NCBI GenBank assembly: GCA_004794655.1
Contig: SMMW01000584.1
Location: forward strand, 7,074,001-7,138,000
DNA length: 64,000 nt
Reading direction: 5' to 3'
Origin: Marisa cornuarietis
Taxonomy: Eukaryota; Mollusca; Gastropoda; Architaenioglossa; Ampullariidae
The notes under the pieces were generated by a model. It was not told where the DNA came from, ran no database searches, and saw nothing but the letters and a program-made list of their open reading frames with translations. Each line of letters opens with the position of its first letter. Positions within the stretch are counted from its first letter, which is position 1. Below are positions 48,440-59,594 of the stretch, one piece after another. The position numbers and the translations under genes are program-made.

Positions 48440-49746
48440 CTGAAAAAAAGTTTGGGTCAGGAGTTAAACTTAAATATTCAGGGCTTACATTAGGATTTAT
48501 TAATACTATTTAGGGTTTAAATTAGAACGTATCAACAGGGTTTCTCTGTTTCCGTCAGCCACATTGCCTTTGTGGATAAATAAAGTTGTATTGTATTCAG
48601 ACACTTCTCAGACGTCTTAAGTAAAAACCATTTTTTTTAGAAATGCGTAAGGTGACCTACACACGAAAGATGCCGACGGGCAGGTGAAGAATGGGGATTC
48701 TAGACAGAACGGCCACCGATTTGATTTCTTAATTTACTTCTAACGCCTTGTTTTGTTGCTGTACTGACCAGTGTGCCACCTCCACTGCAAAACGCAGTGA
48801 CCACAAGTCACTTCCCGCGGGAGCCTTGCCCGGATGTTGACCCAGCCAATCTTTGAGCCCAGGAAGTACTTTGTTTCTGATCCTTCTGACATCGTTAGCA
48901 CGTGCTTATCCAGGCATGACTGGCTTACTTCCCTTCAGACAAATATGGAGTAAATGTTACACAGATCACTGCATAATAATTTGTTCTTCTTAGACAATTT
49001 GTAAGTGCTTGTTTCTTACCTGCATGTTCCTCTCAGCAATAAACTCGTGAAAATAAATAAAGTAAGTGTGAGTGTAATTTTACAAGCAGTAAACAAAAGG
49101 TTCTTTGGGGGATCAAAGGTTTAGTCTCTGGTAGAAGTCGGGGCGCTTATGTTAAAGAACTCACTTGTTGCTACCATCATAAGGGCAGACCTTGAACTCA
49201 AACCAGCCAAGATTGTTGGCAGTTATCTCGACGGCGATGTCTATTATCTGCCCCTGCTTGTAAACCCTGGTGATGGTTCCGTTGTAGTACTTGCCACCAA
49301 TCTCGTTGTCGCGCGGACCCTGATAGGGGTCGCCACAGATCCCACACTTGCCGCCATGAACGCCGTACTGGTTCTAGAATGGAAGATCAGCAAGCAGTAT
49401 AGGAATGATTCTGGTGTTCGACATTTGAGCATGTCTGAATATGTAGATCATACAGAGAAAGAGAGAGACGCACGTAGACACAGTTACCAACAAGTTACTA
49501 CATTACAATTTTCAAAATAACAGATGTATTTTATAAGACATATCCCGAGACAAAACTCTGGAAACTACTAGCAGAACACACATACAACTAAACCATAATA
49601 TTGAACAGTATGGTTCAAATCCCTTCGAAATGGAATGTTGCAGAATGAGCAGTTGCAGAAAAGAAGGCAAACTCTTAGCTGATCTTTAAATTTCTGCACC
49701 AATACCCGTGGTAAGAAAAGGATTCGTGCGTGCGTGCGTGCATGTC

Positions 49747-49794
<48 letters not shown>

Positions 49795-49990
49795 AACAGG
49801 AGCGACAGTGAGAAAAAGATTTCCTTACCTGTAAGCCTCCGCAAAACAGAGCGTTGTCGTTATAGTTTTGGGGCGTGTCATAGCCCACTTGCCACATGGA
49901 AGACCTGGATGGTGGATCCATCAGACGACCGTGTCCGCTGGCGGACGCCAAAAGGCTCAGCCACAAGATAACAGACCCCAGAGACATCAT
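48144..49990 (-). CDS. AA15-family lytic polysaccharide monooxygenase, copy A (complete, 4 exons, altered His brace)
   Basis: Four exons (162, 209, 164 and 296 bp) give 276 residues with consistent phases 0, 2, 1. AA15 LPMOs are secreted copper enzymes that cleave chitin or cellulose oxidatively, using a histidine brace made by the mature N-terminal His and a second His. Here a 19-residue signal peptide ends just before H20 (HGRLMDPPSRSSMW), KCGICGDPY, CLDKHVL, CGHCVLQWRW and GYGPQEEFYGCADI follow in family order. The second brace position, normally TANHxG, reads TANNLG (Asn108, mature 89). F200-Y201 sit where the axial Tyr is expected. A Thr/Pro/Ser linker leads to a 34-residue six-Cys tail. 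It could be a pseudoenzyme or a binding protein; all splice sites and the frame are intact. Neighbouring paralogues are broken or partial. Confidence 0.93.
48769..48932 (-). CDS. AA15 copy A exon 3
   Basis: Acceptor GTCTGAAG. SQSCLDKHVLTMSEGS and LPREVTCGHCVLQWRWHT carry three conserved cysteines. Donor CTG|GTCAGT, phase 1. Confidence 0.9.
49165..49373 (-). CDS. AA15 copy A exon 2
   Basis: Acceptor ATTCTAG. NQYGVHGGKCGICGDPYQGP, GGKYYNGTITRVYKQGQ and the TANNLGWFEFKVCP segment. The Asn codon AAT is at 49212-49214. Ends phase 2 at AA|GTGAGT. Confidence 0.92.
49750..49791 (+). repeat. (GT)n microsatellite in AA15 copy A intron 1
   Basis: GT repeat 38 bases inside intron 1. Confidence 0.95.
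49829..49990 (-). CDS. AA15 copy A exon 1: signal peptide and N-terminal His
   Basis: Starts at tandem ATGs (49990 and 49987). LWLSLLASASG is the cleavable end, leaving His20 at the mature N terminus. Ends CGGLQ with donor CAG|GTAAGG, phase 0. Confidence 0.93.
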
Positions 49991-50032
49991 TGTGCACCTT
50001 CCTCTCTGTGATGCCTTCAGCGGGAGAACTAC

Positions 50033-50038
50033 TTTATA
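50033..50038 (-). promoter_or_regulatory. TATA box of AA15 copy A
   Basis: CAGTATAAAGTAGTT on the minus strand, 43 bases before the ATG. Transcription would start around 50003-50010, giving a very short leader. Confidence 0.6.
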
Positions 50039-50102
50039 CTGTGCACTGCCACCCGCAAGTATCATCCGATTGGAAGGTGAGGGATGTCAGCTTCACGACT
50101 GA

Positions 50103-50971
50103 AGAATGCACCCGACTTCCTTGTTCGTCAACAAAGATTTGAGAGAACGAACAGGGGCTGATAATTGTTCCGCATGCCTCACTAGATAAGATCAGCTCGG
50201 AAAGATGACACAGACATACCATTAAACAATATTGGAATATTTGTTGCTAAGTTCCGAATGCAGAATAGTGAACTTCAGCGCTCACATTTGATGTCAGTAC
50301 ATGGGTAGTTTATATGACCATACAACTTAAATCGTCGATGTGTTTTCTCCTCTTCTTTTCCTTCTTTTCTCTTAGTCAACTTTGCTAGTATCGTAGTTTA
50401 TTTTTGTACATTTTCCTCAAACCCCATTCCTCCATATTTACTGATATTTACTGTAGCCTAACTCTGGGAATTTTATAATAAACTTCTTGTATGCCCGGAA
50501 GTCATAAAATTAAATATAGACAAATAATCTTATGTTCTACAAACTTGTGCCGAGAATCAACGGTATTTTTAAATTGTCCTTAATACCTATGCGTCTTCAC
50601 TTCTGTCAAATATTTGCAGTGCACGCCATGCTCTGTAAACAGTTCCCTTCGAAGTGCTTTCTCTATGTAGTGTCTTGAAGATAACGCTGGGCAGGAAGAT
50701 ACACTGTACCACTTCATGACAACAAAGCATAGTTTAGAGAAACTGCTCATACAGTGCCTGGATCCAGGTCTGATGATGTGACTGTTAGTCCCACCAACTG
50801 CGTTACTTTTGTCTCCCACCAGCTACTTGCATTTTCCGAGGTCAGAGGGTCAGCTGCACAGCACATTTTTAATTTTCAACACTTTTAGGCTTTGGATCTA
50901 CTTTGAAAACCAGCTTTACAGAAACTAAGCACAATAATTTATAAATTTTCTTTAATTAAATACTAAATAAT
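50103..50971. other. Spacer between copies A and C
   Basis: No gene recognised. Upstream sequence of copy A; beyond the TATA box I see no clear regulatory motif. Confidence 0.5.
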
Positions 50972-51227
50972 ACCTTCGAGTGACATACTTTGGTTGGGAA
51001 TATGCAGTCTTACTGCCAATGACCAGTCATAGTCGTCCTACCTGTAGGTATAACCGATCAAAATATAGTCAACCCGTTGGTAACCAGTTCATGACAACAG
51101 CTTTCGGCAAGTTTTTATAGAAGTACGTCAATTTGGAAGTCACTGAAAAGAACTAAGACGATAACGCAGAAAGAGCTACACGTCTCTTACAGAAAAAAGA
51201 TTCATTCGTGGAAGAGAAGGCTCAAGC

Positions 51228-52853
51228 ATGCGTTCATTTTTATTGCTGGTGACTTTGCTGGGTCTTCTGACATCGACCCGCGGGCATGGTCATCTGATGG
51301 ACCCACTGTCCAGATCCTCCATGTGGAGAAAGGGGTTCGACACTCCCACAAAACGACATTGACAATGCTTTGTCCTGTGGTGTCTTTTGGATAAGCTGCG
51401 TCCTGTAGGTATTTTTCAAGTGTGCTAAGAATCTCTTGAACTCTCTTCGTATCTTAACGCTTTGTAGTACAGTTAAAATCAGTTATAACAAGAATGAAAT
51501 AAAAATAATGTTTGAATTTCTCCAAACGAGTAAAAGAAAATACTTAATTTTTCCATTTGTGCGGTATTTTTCATTACTTTGTGAATAGTTAACGTAGCCA
51601 GATGTGACTTAAGACTATGAAAGACACATTAAAGAATCTTTCATCCTCTGAACCTTTTCTACTTCAGAACCAGCATGGAATTCACGGAGACAAGTGTGGA
51701 ATCTGTGACGATCCCTACCTAGGTTCGCGCGAAAACGAGACTGGTGGCAAGTACGCCACTGGGGTTATCAGCAGGGTCTACAAGCAGGGACAGACAATCG
51801 ATGTCACCGTCGAACTAAGTGCCAACCATAATGGCTTGGTCGAGTATAAGATTTGCACACAAAATAATCCCAAAACGTAAGTTAAAAAAAATTGTCTTGC
51901 ATAGCAACAAACTTATCGCAAAGATCATGTCGGCAATCTTTATCTAGTGAACAGTGAAAATGAAAACCCGGCTGCCTTCACACTCCTCTTTCGGAAAAGA
52001 AGCTTGCCTGCTTTCTTTCTTCCTGTTTGATCTTCCCGTTCGTACTTAATATTTGAAGATCCACCTCAGTGTACCATATATTTTTGTTGAGAAGAAAGAA
52101 CTAATCAATCATGCATTGCACTAGTGTGGGCTACCGCCATGAGGAAGGTGGCAGAATGCAGTAGCACGGTTCGCCGTGACCGAGAGAATCCAATGAGTTC
52201 AAAACTCCTCATGGCAATCCAATGTGAACTGCAGTGGAGAAAATGGGTATAAAACACATTGAGAAGAAGGTTTTCTACGTTATTTTCTTATGGGATACAT
52301 CTCCTAATGACATTGGTTCTCACTTCCTTTATTTATTGCTGATTTCCAATGAACACGTACTCAGAAGCTTGAGTATAAAGTCTAAAGTCGACAATAGTAA
52401 CTGTGTACTAAGAAGCTTGAGTTAAGTCGACGATGATAAAGACTGGTTTTAAGACAAACTAAAGTATGCACTATCGCCGTCTGGAAAGCTATATCTGTCA
52501 ATTTTGCAGCGTAACCCATAATGAACAATCATACATCCAGAGAAGCATTTATTTCGAAACTAAACTTTTGTGGCGTCTACAGCTATTTCTGTGTGTCAGA
52601 CTGAGATTAAAATAAGAAATAAGTCATTTACATTCCCCAAAGGCATTTATCTTTTTTTGTTGAAAAAGTAGGGAAATGGGAAGAAGAATGAAAAGAAAAA
52701 CTCACTAGAGGACGCCTGAAGTATTCCTCAGGGAGAGCATTTGATTCCTAATCTGAATTTTATTTGCTCTAAATGAAAAAAGCGTTGTGTGCCTCAAGGG
52801 AGGCTACTCAGGAGTGCGTAGATAAGCACGTGCTTCCTCTTTCTCTCTCTCTC

Positions 52854-52936
<83 letters not shown>

Positions 52937-53113
52937 GTCGTTGTCGTCGTTGTCGTCCAGCACTCTACGGTTAGGAGACCATACATGCAAAAATGTACCT
53001 TTGCAAGACGAGTTTCTAGGAACAGTGTTCACGGTGTCTAAACGTCGCCTTTTCCAGACTACTCGGGGTACCCGGTGTGGCCCGGATGATGTCAGGTGTC
53101 TTGACAGACTGGT
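51228..53113 (+). pseudogene. AA15 LPMO copy C, pseudogene (exons 1-3)
   Basis: Exon 1 (51228-51390) has the same signal peptide type and HGHLMDPLSRSSMW (Pro to Leu compared with B). It has the same ACAAAACG frameshift as copy B, and its donor is mutated from GG|GTAAGC to GG|ATAAGC. Exon 2 (51668-51876, 209 bp) is open, with KCGICDDPY and SANHNG, so the copper-ligand His is kept. Exon 3 starts at 52799 (ATQECVDKHVLPLSL) and runs in frame through a (TCA)n tract that reads about 29 Ser, then an unrecognised DEFLGTVFTVSKRRLFQTTR stretch. CVLQW and exon 4 are missing. The double lesion in exon 1 makes it non-functional. Confidence 0.88.
52855..52950 (+). repeat. (ATC)n array in exon 3 of copy C
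   Basis: About 27 ATC units plus GTC/GTT variants. It reads poly-Ser in the exon frame (TCA). Confidence 0.95.
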
Positions 53114-54412
53114 AATAGTCATTTTCTTTATTGATTGGTCTTTGTAATAGGCCTTGAGAAAATGACGAACGCTTATGATATTTGATGGTTCTTAGAAAGA
53201 GTATGATAGTTGTGAAGATATAATGTGGTAGTGCAGTTGGTGTGAGTATTTATGGAGGCACAATTAAGTATTTGCAGAAATTATTTGGGGGAAGAAGAAC
53301 GAGGAGTTTTGGAGTATACCAGCAATTAGTTGGGGGCCAAGAAGACTGAAAAGAAGATATCGTGGACCAGGAGTATATTAGGCCTGTAATGTTTGATGTG
53401 AGCGATAGTTAATTGCCCTTACTTGAGGTAAACAAACACGATCAAGACTAAGCGGCTGTGTGCTGTCAGTGAGACAGCATCGCATTTTTAAACATTTAAA
53501 AGCTGTTTTCACACGATTTTTTTCTGTGAAAAATACATGGTCATATTCTGTGGAATAATCTACATACATTTATTTTTTTAGCTGGCTAATAAATTAACGC
53601 AGCTTACTAAAAGTCCCTATACTGTCACAGTTGTAATTCGCTTACATAGTTACTGATAGTAAGTGGCGCCAACTCAAAGAGATACCGTCTCATTACCTTC
53701 AAGACTTTTATGTAGGTTAGTCAAAATATTGGCCACACCAGCTGTATGTGCCTGTTATTTAATAGCAATAACAGTCGAAAAAATACTTATCTTATTCTAT
53801 GAGTATTTTATTTCATGGAAAGGCTGTTCATTTCGTACAATTTGTTCAAAACAAGCATAAAATATTTCATAGAAAGGAAATAGAAAAACAAAATAGAAAA
53901 AAAGAACTAATTACAGACTGCATCATGCAGTACCCCAAATTTAGTCATTTTTCTGACTGGAAGATCTAGTAAAAACTGGTAATATAAAATACTAACATAT
54001 CAGTTTAATTAATTTTGATAGGTGGTCCTTTCATTCACACTACTTCTCTAAAGTTACAAAAACCTACATTTATCCTTAAAGTCATAAGCTTAGTTTCTTT
54101 TTGTCTGTTCGGTACGAATCGTGTGATAGTCAATTATTTTAAGAATGTGAAATCACTATTGTTAAATAAAACACTTTGGTGACTTTTGAAAATGAATCAA
54201 GGCAAAGAGATAACTAACACAAGATTCAAGGAGAGTTTTGTTAAGTCTAAAAAGGTCATAAACTTGGACAGTTTGCAGTGCATGGGTTCAATGCTTATCT
54301 GCAAACTATCAAGCTAAATTTAAATTCATGGTTACTTCTGAAAAGATATTTTAGCCTGTTGTTTACTTAGCACTTTTATGCTGCTTATTTGTCTCTTACT
54401 TTTGTGTATGCA

Positions 54413-54467
54413 CACAAACACACACATACACACACATCACTCAGCACAAAACACACACACACACACG

Positions 54468-54511
<44 letters not shown>
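54413..54511 (+). repeat. (CA)n microsatellite, interrupted
   Basis: CA repeats with ATCACTCAGCAC and CGCACGC interruptions. Confidence 0.93.
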
Positions 54512-54512
<1 letters not shown>

Positions 54513-55725
54513 CACTCAGTGCAACAGACACACACTGGTTGATAGAAACACAGATCTACATCAAGATATTCATTTACACATATAGATGTTTGTCAGTTTT
54601 TTTTCAATTGTCACTTGTATTGTTTGACAGAAAGAGCAGCATCTCTGATGCTACAGAATTCTTGTTAAAGTCATATATCATCAATGTACTGTTTTTTTGT
54701 TCTATTGTAAAAGAAGCTGTCTAGGAAATGTTAAAAGATGTTTGGAAAGAATCCTGGAACTTAGTTCCAATCTGTTTGAATCCTGAGGTTAGGATAAACT
54801 AACCATTTTGGTTTTGGTTTTGATAAGGCTTATGAATTTTTCTTCTTTAAAGTTAAGCTTTAGGAGGACTATTAAAATAATCAGTTATTTTTTCAGAGAA
54901 AATTTGTACTCCTGTCTTATATCATAAACATTTTTTACAATTAATTTTAAGATTAGAATATTCTAATTGAATGTTCATCCACCACTTAAAAACTTCTGAA
55001 ATCCATGGGTCAGTTTTAATTACAGTAGGTTAAAAGTCAGGGTTCTATCTTAGTGTCTCCCTGTATATATATATATATATCTTGATTTGTATGCTTATAT
55101 ATGACAATCTAAACTGTGATGAACTATTAATAAATTTATTAATAAATTAAATTTATATTGATTACCAATGTTTGTTAAAAATACAAAACAAGAACACACA
55201 AAGTTATAGACCTTACCTTATATCTAAAATTCAGTTCATCCGATTTTTACCACATATTTTTCCACAAAACAAGATGGATAATATACATCTTTTAAGTAAG
55301 ATAGTTATATCATAGTATAAAATATTATCATCTCTATATATACCACAGAGTTAGACTAATATGAATATGAGCTTAATGAGGACCCACTGTTAAAGGCATT
55401 GTTAAAGAATTGATACAGTGATTTCGGTATAGGCGACTCATCCGTCACCTGTTGTAAACATAACTGCCATAGTTTTGCACTTGAATAAGTAACAGAACTA
55501 GCACACATGACTTTTAACAATGAACAAAAAATGCGAATGACTTACTACTTTATTTCCATATTTAGCATATGGCGCATTCAGATTTTTTAACACTAGCTCA
55601 ATAATGTCTTGGTCTTATAGTTTTCGAATCTCACAAAGCTGGCGGCTTCGTAGGCGGCTTTGTTTACCCCAACTAAGGGAAGTCACTCGCAGGTGATGAC
55701 GTCAACCTTACAGGCCTCATTGTCG

Positions 55726-55970
55726 TCAAAGTGCTGCGTGCACTTCGATCTTCAAGTAACTAGTCGTCAACAAGCTGTGTAAATTACGACCAGGGAGTAT
55801 CCTGTCTTCAACGTGCTGTGTGAATTACGACCCCGGAGTATATTGTCGTCAGCGAGCTGTTTGCCCTACGACCAAAGGAGTATGTTATCTTCAAAGAGCT
55901 GTGTGCATGACCTCAAGGGAGTACTGTCTTCAGCGTGCTGATTTCGCCACGTTCAACGGAGTAAGAGAAT
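55726..55970 (+). repeat. 41-bp minisatellite
   Basis: Six degenerate units with consensus near GTCTTCAACGTGCTGTGTGA then ATTACGACC and GGAGTAT, starting at 55726, 55767, 55808, 55849, 55891 and 55930. Confidence 0.85.
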
Positions 55971-56656
55971 TGGATAATCGGTGATCCAGAAGAAGCGCCG
56001 ACAACCAGTCGAACGAAGCGTGTCAAGGGGGATAATTTATAGGAGTGTGTATGCCAGTGCGTGTATGAATCCTCATCCTAATCCTAATCCTAATCGGACT
56101 TGTCATTTTCTAGTTGAAATAAGACTATCGTTTCGGGACTTTTTTTATGTCCCAATCTGAATACCTGTCGGAAAGCTGATTGATTGGAACATTGAAGAAG
56201 GGACTGACTAGTAGTGAGAGGAGCTGTTTGTTAAAGAAGAATAATTGGAGGTTCGGTTATAGTGATGTTAGATTGATTCATGTTTGAGTATTGCCGTTTA
56301 TTGATTCATGCTCGATGGTTGACGTACATAGAATTTTGCTTGATTACTGACGTGTATTGATTCATGCTTGTTAGAATCACGTATGTTATCGAAAGGATAT
56401 ATGTAGATCGTAGTTTGTTGCGAGATATGTTTGATGTGAAACTGTTTGAAATTCTGTGAAAATGGACAAGTAAATGGAAATTTTAGAGTGGGCAACCGAC
56501 CCCATACTTATTAATAGAACTCCCCATTATTATAGGACATTAGGAACCCACGGACAGATCTTTGTGTTTTGTTGAGCGAAAGAGCTCGTAAGGAACGCCG
56601 TGTGGTCAGTGTGTGGTGTATGTTACCTGTCTGCACGTTGAGTGGCCTTAACACTG

Positions 56657-56805
56657 ACTAACACTGAAGGTTAGGGTCCCCTTTTCCCAGGCAAATGTCA
56701 CCTGTCACTTTGTCGTTTCGCTGGTCAGGTATATCCAAGGTAGGTGGACAGCTCGCAGACAGGTATACACCTGGGTTGGTGACCGGCAAACTGTATCCAA
56801 TACGA
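56657..56805 (+). repeat. Dispersed repeat, copy 2
   Basis: Second copy of the 45817-45965 sequence; the two differ by a few substitutions and one or two indels. Confidence 0.85.
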
Positions 56806-57533
56806 GTGTAAGTTTACACAGAAAAGTTTATCCAAAATCAAGAATCACAATATGAAGATTGCCACGGAAGACAAGAGTAGATCCCGGCGTAGTGAAGTGA
56901 ACAACTGTCGACTCTCTGTCGATTCTCACCTGATTTACACTGTGTCGGGTGGGTACAGCTACACCACACCATGTCGACTTACTCCAAAAATTAATCTTTT
57001 GTAACTCAGGAGTGTCACGTTCTATATTGCGTCATGGTGTGATGTAATATTTAGGTCTGCGTCACACGGTCACGCGGCTACTCAAGAACGTGCCGCCGTT
57101 CCACCTAAGCTTTTGAATAATAATAATAATAATAAGTTTGAGCCGCGAAACGTTACAGTCATCGCTTCCATGTCTTTGACGACCGTTATCTCGACCAGCC
57201 GAGCATTTCTGTTGATAATCCGCTTTTCTTCCGAAGGTAAATCGTCGGGAGTGGACCGAGATGGAACCCAGGGTCTCGGCTACGGACCACAAGAGGAGTT
57301 CTACGGCTGCATCGACGTGGCCACCTCTTCCGTTTCCGGGTCAGAGGCCGCTGTCTCTCTCGCCACGTCCAAACCTACCGTTGTCTCGTCTGCCATCACA
57401 ACCCATGATCCCAGCCTCGAGGTCCGTGCATCGCCGTCAGTCCCATCTGGTGCGGACAGTCACAGATAAACACGTGGCGTGACTACAGCTCCAATGTGAA
57501 GGGTTATTGTCCAGAGAGCTTGTGCTTACTTAC

Positions 57534-59523
57534 TTACTGCCCGTTATGCCTGTCGGCACGTAGGGCAGCGACAAAGGTCCTCCACTTTTGTCTGTCCTGG
57601 GCCAGCTTCCCCACAGTGCCCCAGCTGTGATTTAGGGTCTTCATTTCTGCCTCCACGGTTCGCCGCCAGGTGTTTTGGGCCGGCCTCGCTTGCGCTTTCC
57701 CTCTGGGGTCCAGTGTAAGGCAGTTTTTGTGATGGAGTTGCCTCTGATGACATGGCCAATCCAGCGCCATCGTTTCTTCATCAGGATGGTGTTCATACTC
57801 TCTTGCCCACACTGGGCAAGTAGCTCTTCGTTGGAGATTGTTCTTGGCCAGAAGATGCCCAGGATTCTTCTCAGGCTTTTGGTGTGGAAGACTGACAGTT
57901 TGTTGAGGTCGCTGTCAATCATTCGCCAGCACTCCGAGCCGTACAGGAGAGTGGACAGGACAAGGCTCTGGTAGAGTCTCAGTTTGGTATGGGTGCTGTA
58001 CTGGGCTGACTTCCAGATGTTGCTTAGGCTACAGAAGATGCCCCTGGCCTTGCTCAGTCTGCTCTGGATGTCACGGTCTGCTCCTCCATCCTGCTTGACC
58101 ACGCTGCCCAAGTATGTGAAGTTTTCAACCATCGGCAGGTCTTCTCCCTCTATGTTGATCGGTGTTGAATTGGTGGTGTTGAGGGTCATCACTTCTGTCT
58201 TTGTCCGGCTGATGTGCAGTCCGACCTGCTTCGCAAAGGTGTTCAGGCGAGTCGTCTTCTCCTGCATATGTCGATGGGTGTGTGACAGCAAGGCCAGGTC
58301 GTCGGCAAAGTCTAGGTCTTCTAAGTTCTTGGAGAGTGTCCATCTTATGCCCCTTGGTTCATCTTCCGTTGTGTGGCGCATTACCCAGTCAATGACAAGG
58401 TTAAAGAGTAGGGAAGACATCACGCAGCCTTGTCTCACTCCAGTCCCGATCTCAAAGCATATGTTACTGTTACCAACGCAGCATGAAAAGTTCGTATAGA
58501 AGCTTTTGATCAGCAGCACAATTTCCATTGGTATTCCGTACGCTCTCAGGATGCGCCAAAGGCTTTCTCTGTGGATGCTGTCAAATGCCTTCTGGAAATC
58601 CACGAAGTTAATGTAGAGCTGTCTCTGCCACTCTGTACACTGTTCAATGATGTTGCGTAGTGCAAATATCTGATCGGTGCATCCTCTTCCTCTACGAAAA
58701 CCAGCCTGTTCTTCTCTAAGTTGTGCGTCCGTTGCCTCTGAGATTCGTCGAATGATGATCTTTGTCATGATCTTGCTCGGGACGGACAGGAGAGTTATTC
58801 CTCGCCAGTTGTTGCAGTCGCTAAGGGGTCCTTTCTTTGGAATTTTGACGATCACTCCTCTGGTCCAGTCACTTGGGACTTGTTTCCCTTCCCACACTGC
58901 GGTAAATAGGGGTTGCATGATATTGGCTGCCAGTTCTGGGTCTGTTTTGAATAATTCAGCGTTCAGATTGTCTTGGCCTGGTGCCTTTCTGTTCTTCAAG
59001 GACTTGATTGCTGTGATGATTTCCTGCTTCTCTGGTGGGGCGATGTTGACGTCTAGGTCCTCAGTGGCTTCTTGTATGTCGGCTTCTTCGGAAGGTGGTG
59101 GTCTGTTCAGAACCTCTTTGAAGTGTTCGGCCCAGCGTGCTTCTTGTTCTCTCTCTGTCGTTAGTAGCTTCCCTTCCTTGTCCTTGACTGGGGCATCGTT
59201 GGTGCTGTGGAACTTGCCCCGCTAATCACTTTGGTGATCTTGTACAGCTTTACTTGTTCTCCTTTTTTTGCTGCTTCTTCGGCCTCACTTGCCAGATTGT
59301 TCAAGTAGGCACGCTTGTCTGTTCTCGCCGAGCGCTTCACTTTCTGGTTCATTTCTCTGTACTGTAGTTTGAACTTCTCTTGCAGTCTTTCAGATCTGGT
59401 GCTAGCCACCTTTTTCTTGATGTCTCTTCTTTCCTGTATTGCTTTCCACGTCTCTGGTGTTATCCACTCTTTCTTCTTAGTTTCTTTTAGTCCAAGACTA
59501 GTCTCGCTGCTTTTTTGGTACAC
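57534..59523 (-). pseudogene. LINE linker and reverse transcriptase region
   Basis: A basic linker frame (59161-59523) is followed by a 452-codon frame (57641-58999) with APGQDNLNAELFK, FRRGRGCTDQIFALRNIIEQ, YINFVDFQKAFDSIHRE, VRQGCVMSSLLFN and FADDLALLSH, so the catalytic Asp pair is intact. FTYLGSVV and RWIGHVIRG follow. The true C terminus (TWRRTVEAEMKTL to DRHNGQ) lies in another frame, 57534-57680. Confidence 0.88.
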
Positions 59524-59594
59524 TGTTCTTACAAGGTCCCAAGGTTTATTCTATCTGTATCTACCTCGCAGGTGTCTGTCATGTCTGCAAGTGC

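Larger units (their letters stand above)
46090..48440. repeat. Duplicated block 2a: 3' flank and last exon of AA15 copy A
   Basis: Corresponds to 61880-64000, same orientation, through the LINE fragment, spacer and exon 4. The right copy lacks about 60 bp of the LINE part and the (CA)n tract present here. Confidence 0.9.
50972..53113 (+). repeat. Duplicated block 1b, carrying AA15 copy C
   Basis: Second copy of 42723-44905. It lacks 71 bp present just before the ATG in block 1a and has a much longer (ATC)n tract. Confidence 0.9.
53114..57236. other. Spacer between copies C and D
   Basis: AT-rich, no gene recognised. It contains a CA array (54.42-54.51 kb), a TA run near 55065, the 41-bp minisatellite at 55.73 kb and the second dispersed repeat at 56.66 kb. 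I looked for exons 1-3 of copy D here and found none. Confidence 0.5.

Noticed and set aside
52808..53122. A minus-strand poly-Asp frame
   Set aside because: Shadow of the same trinucleotide array.
52773..53147. A 124-codon frame rich in serine as a standalone gene
   Set aside because: It is exon 3 of AA15 pseudogene C plus an (ATC)n array; the upstream lesions make it untranslatable as a family member.
57534..57812. A separate 92-codon gene
   Set aside because: It is the frameshifted C terminus of the LINE reverse transcriptase.
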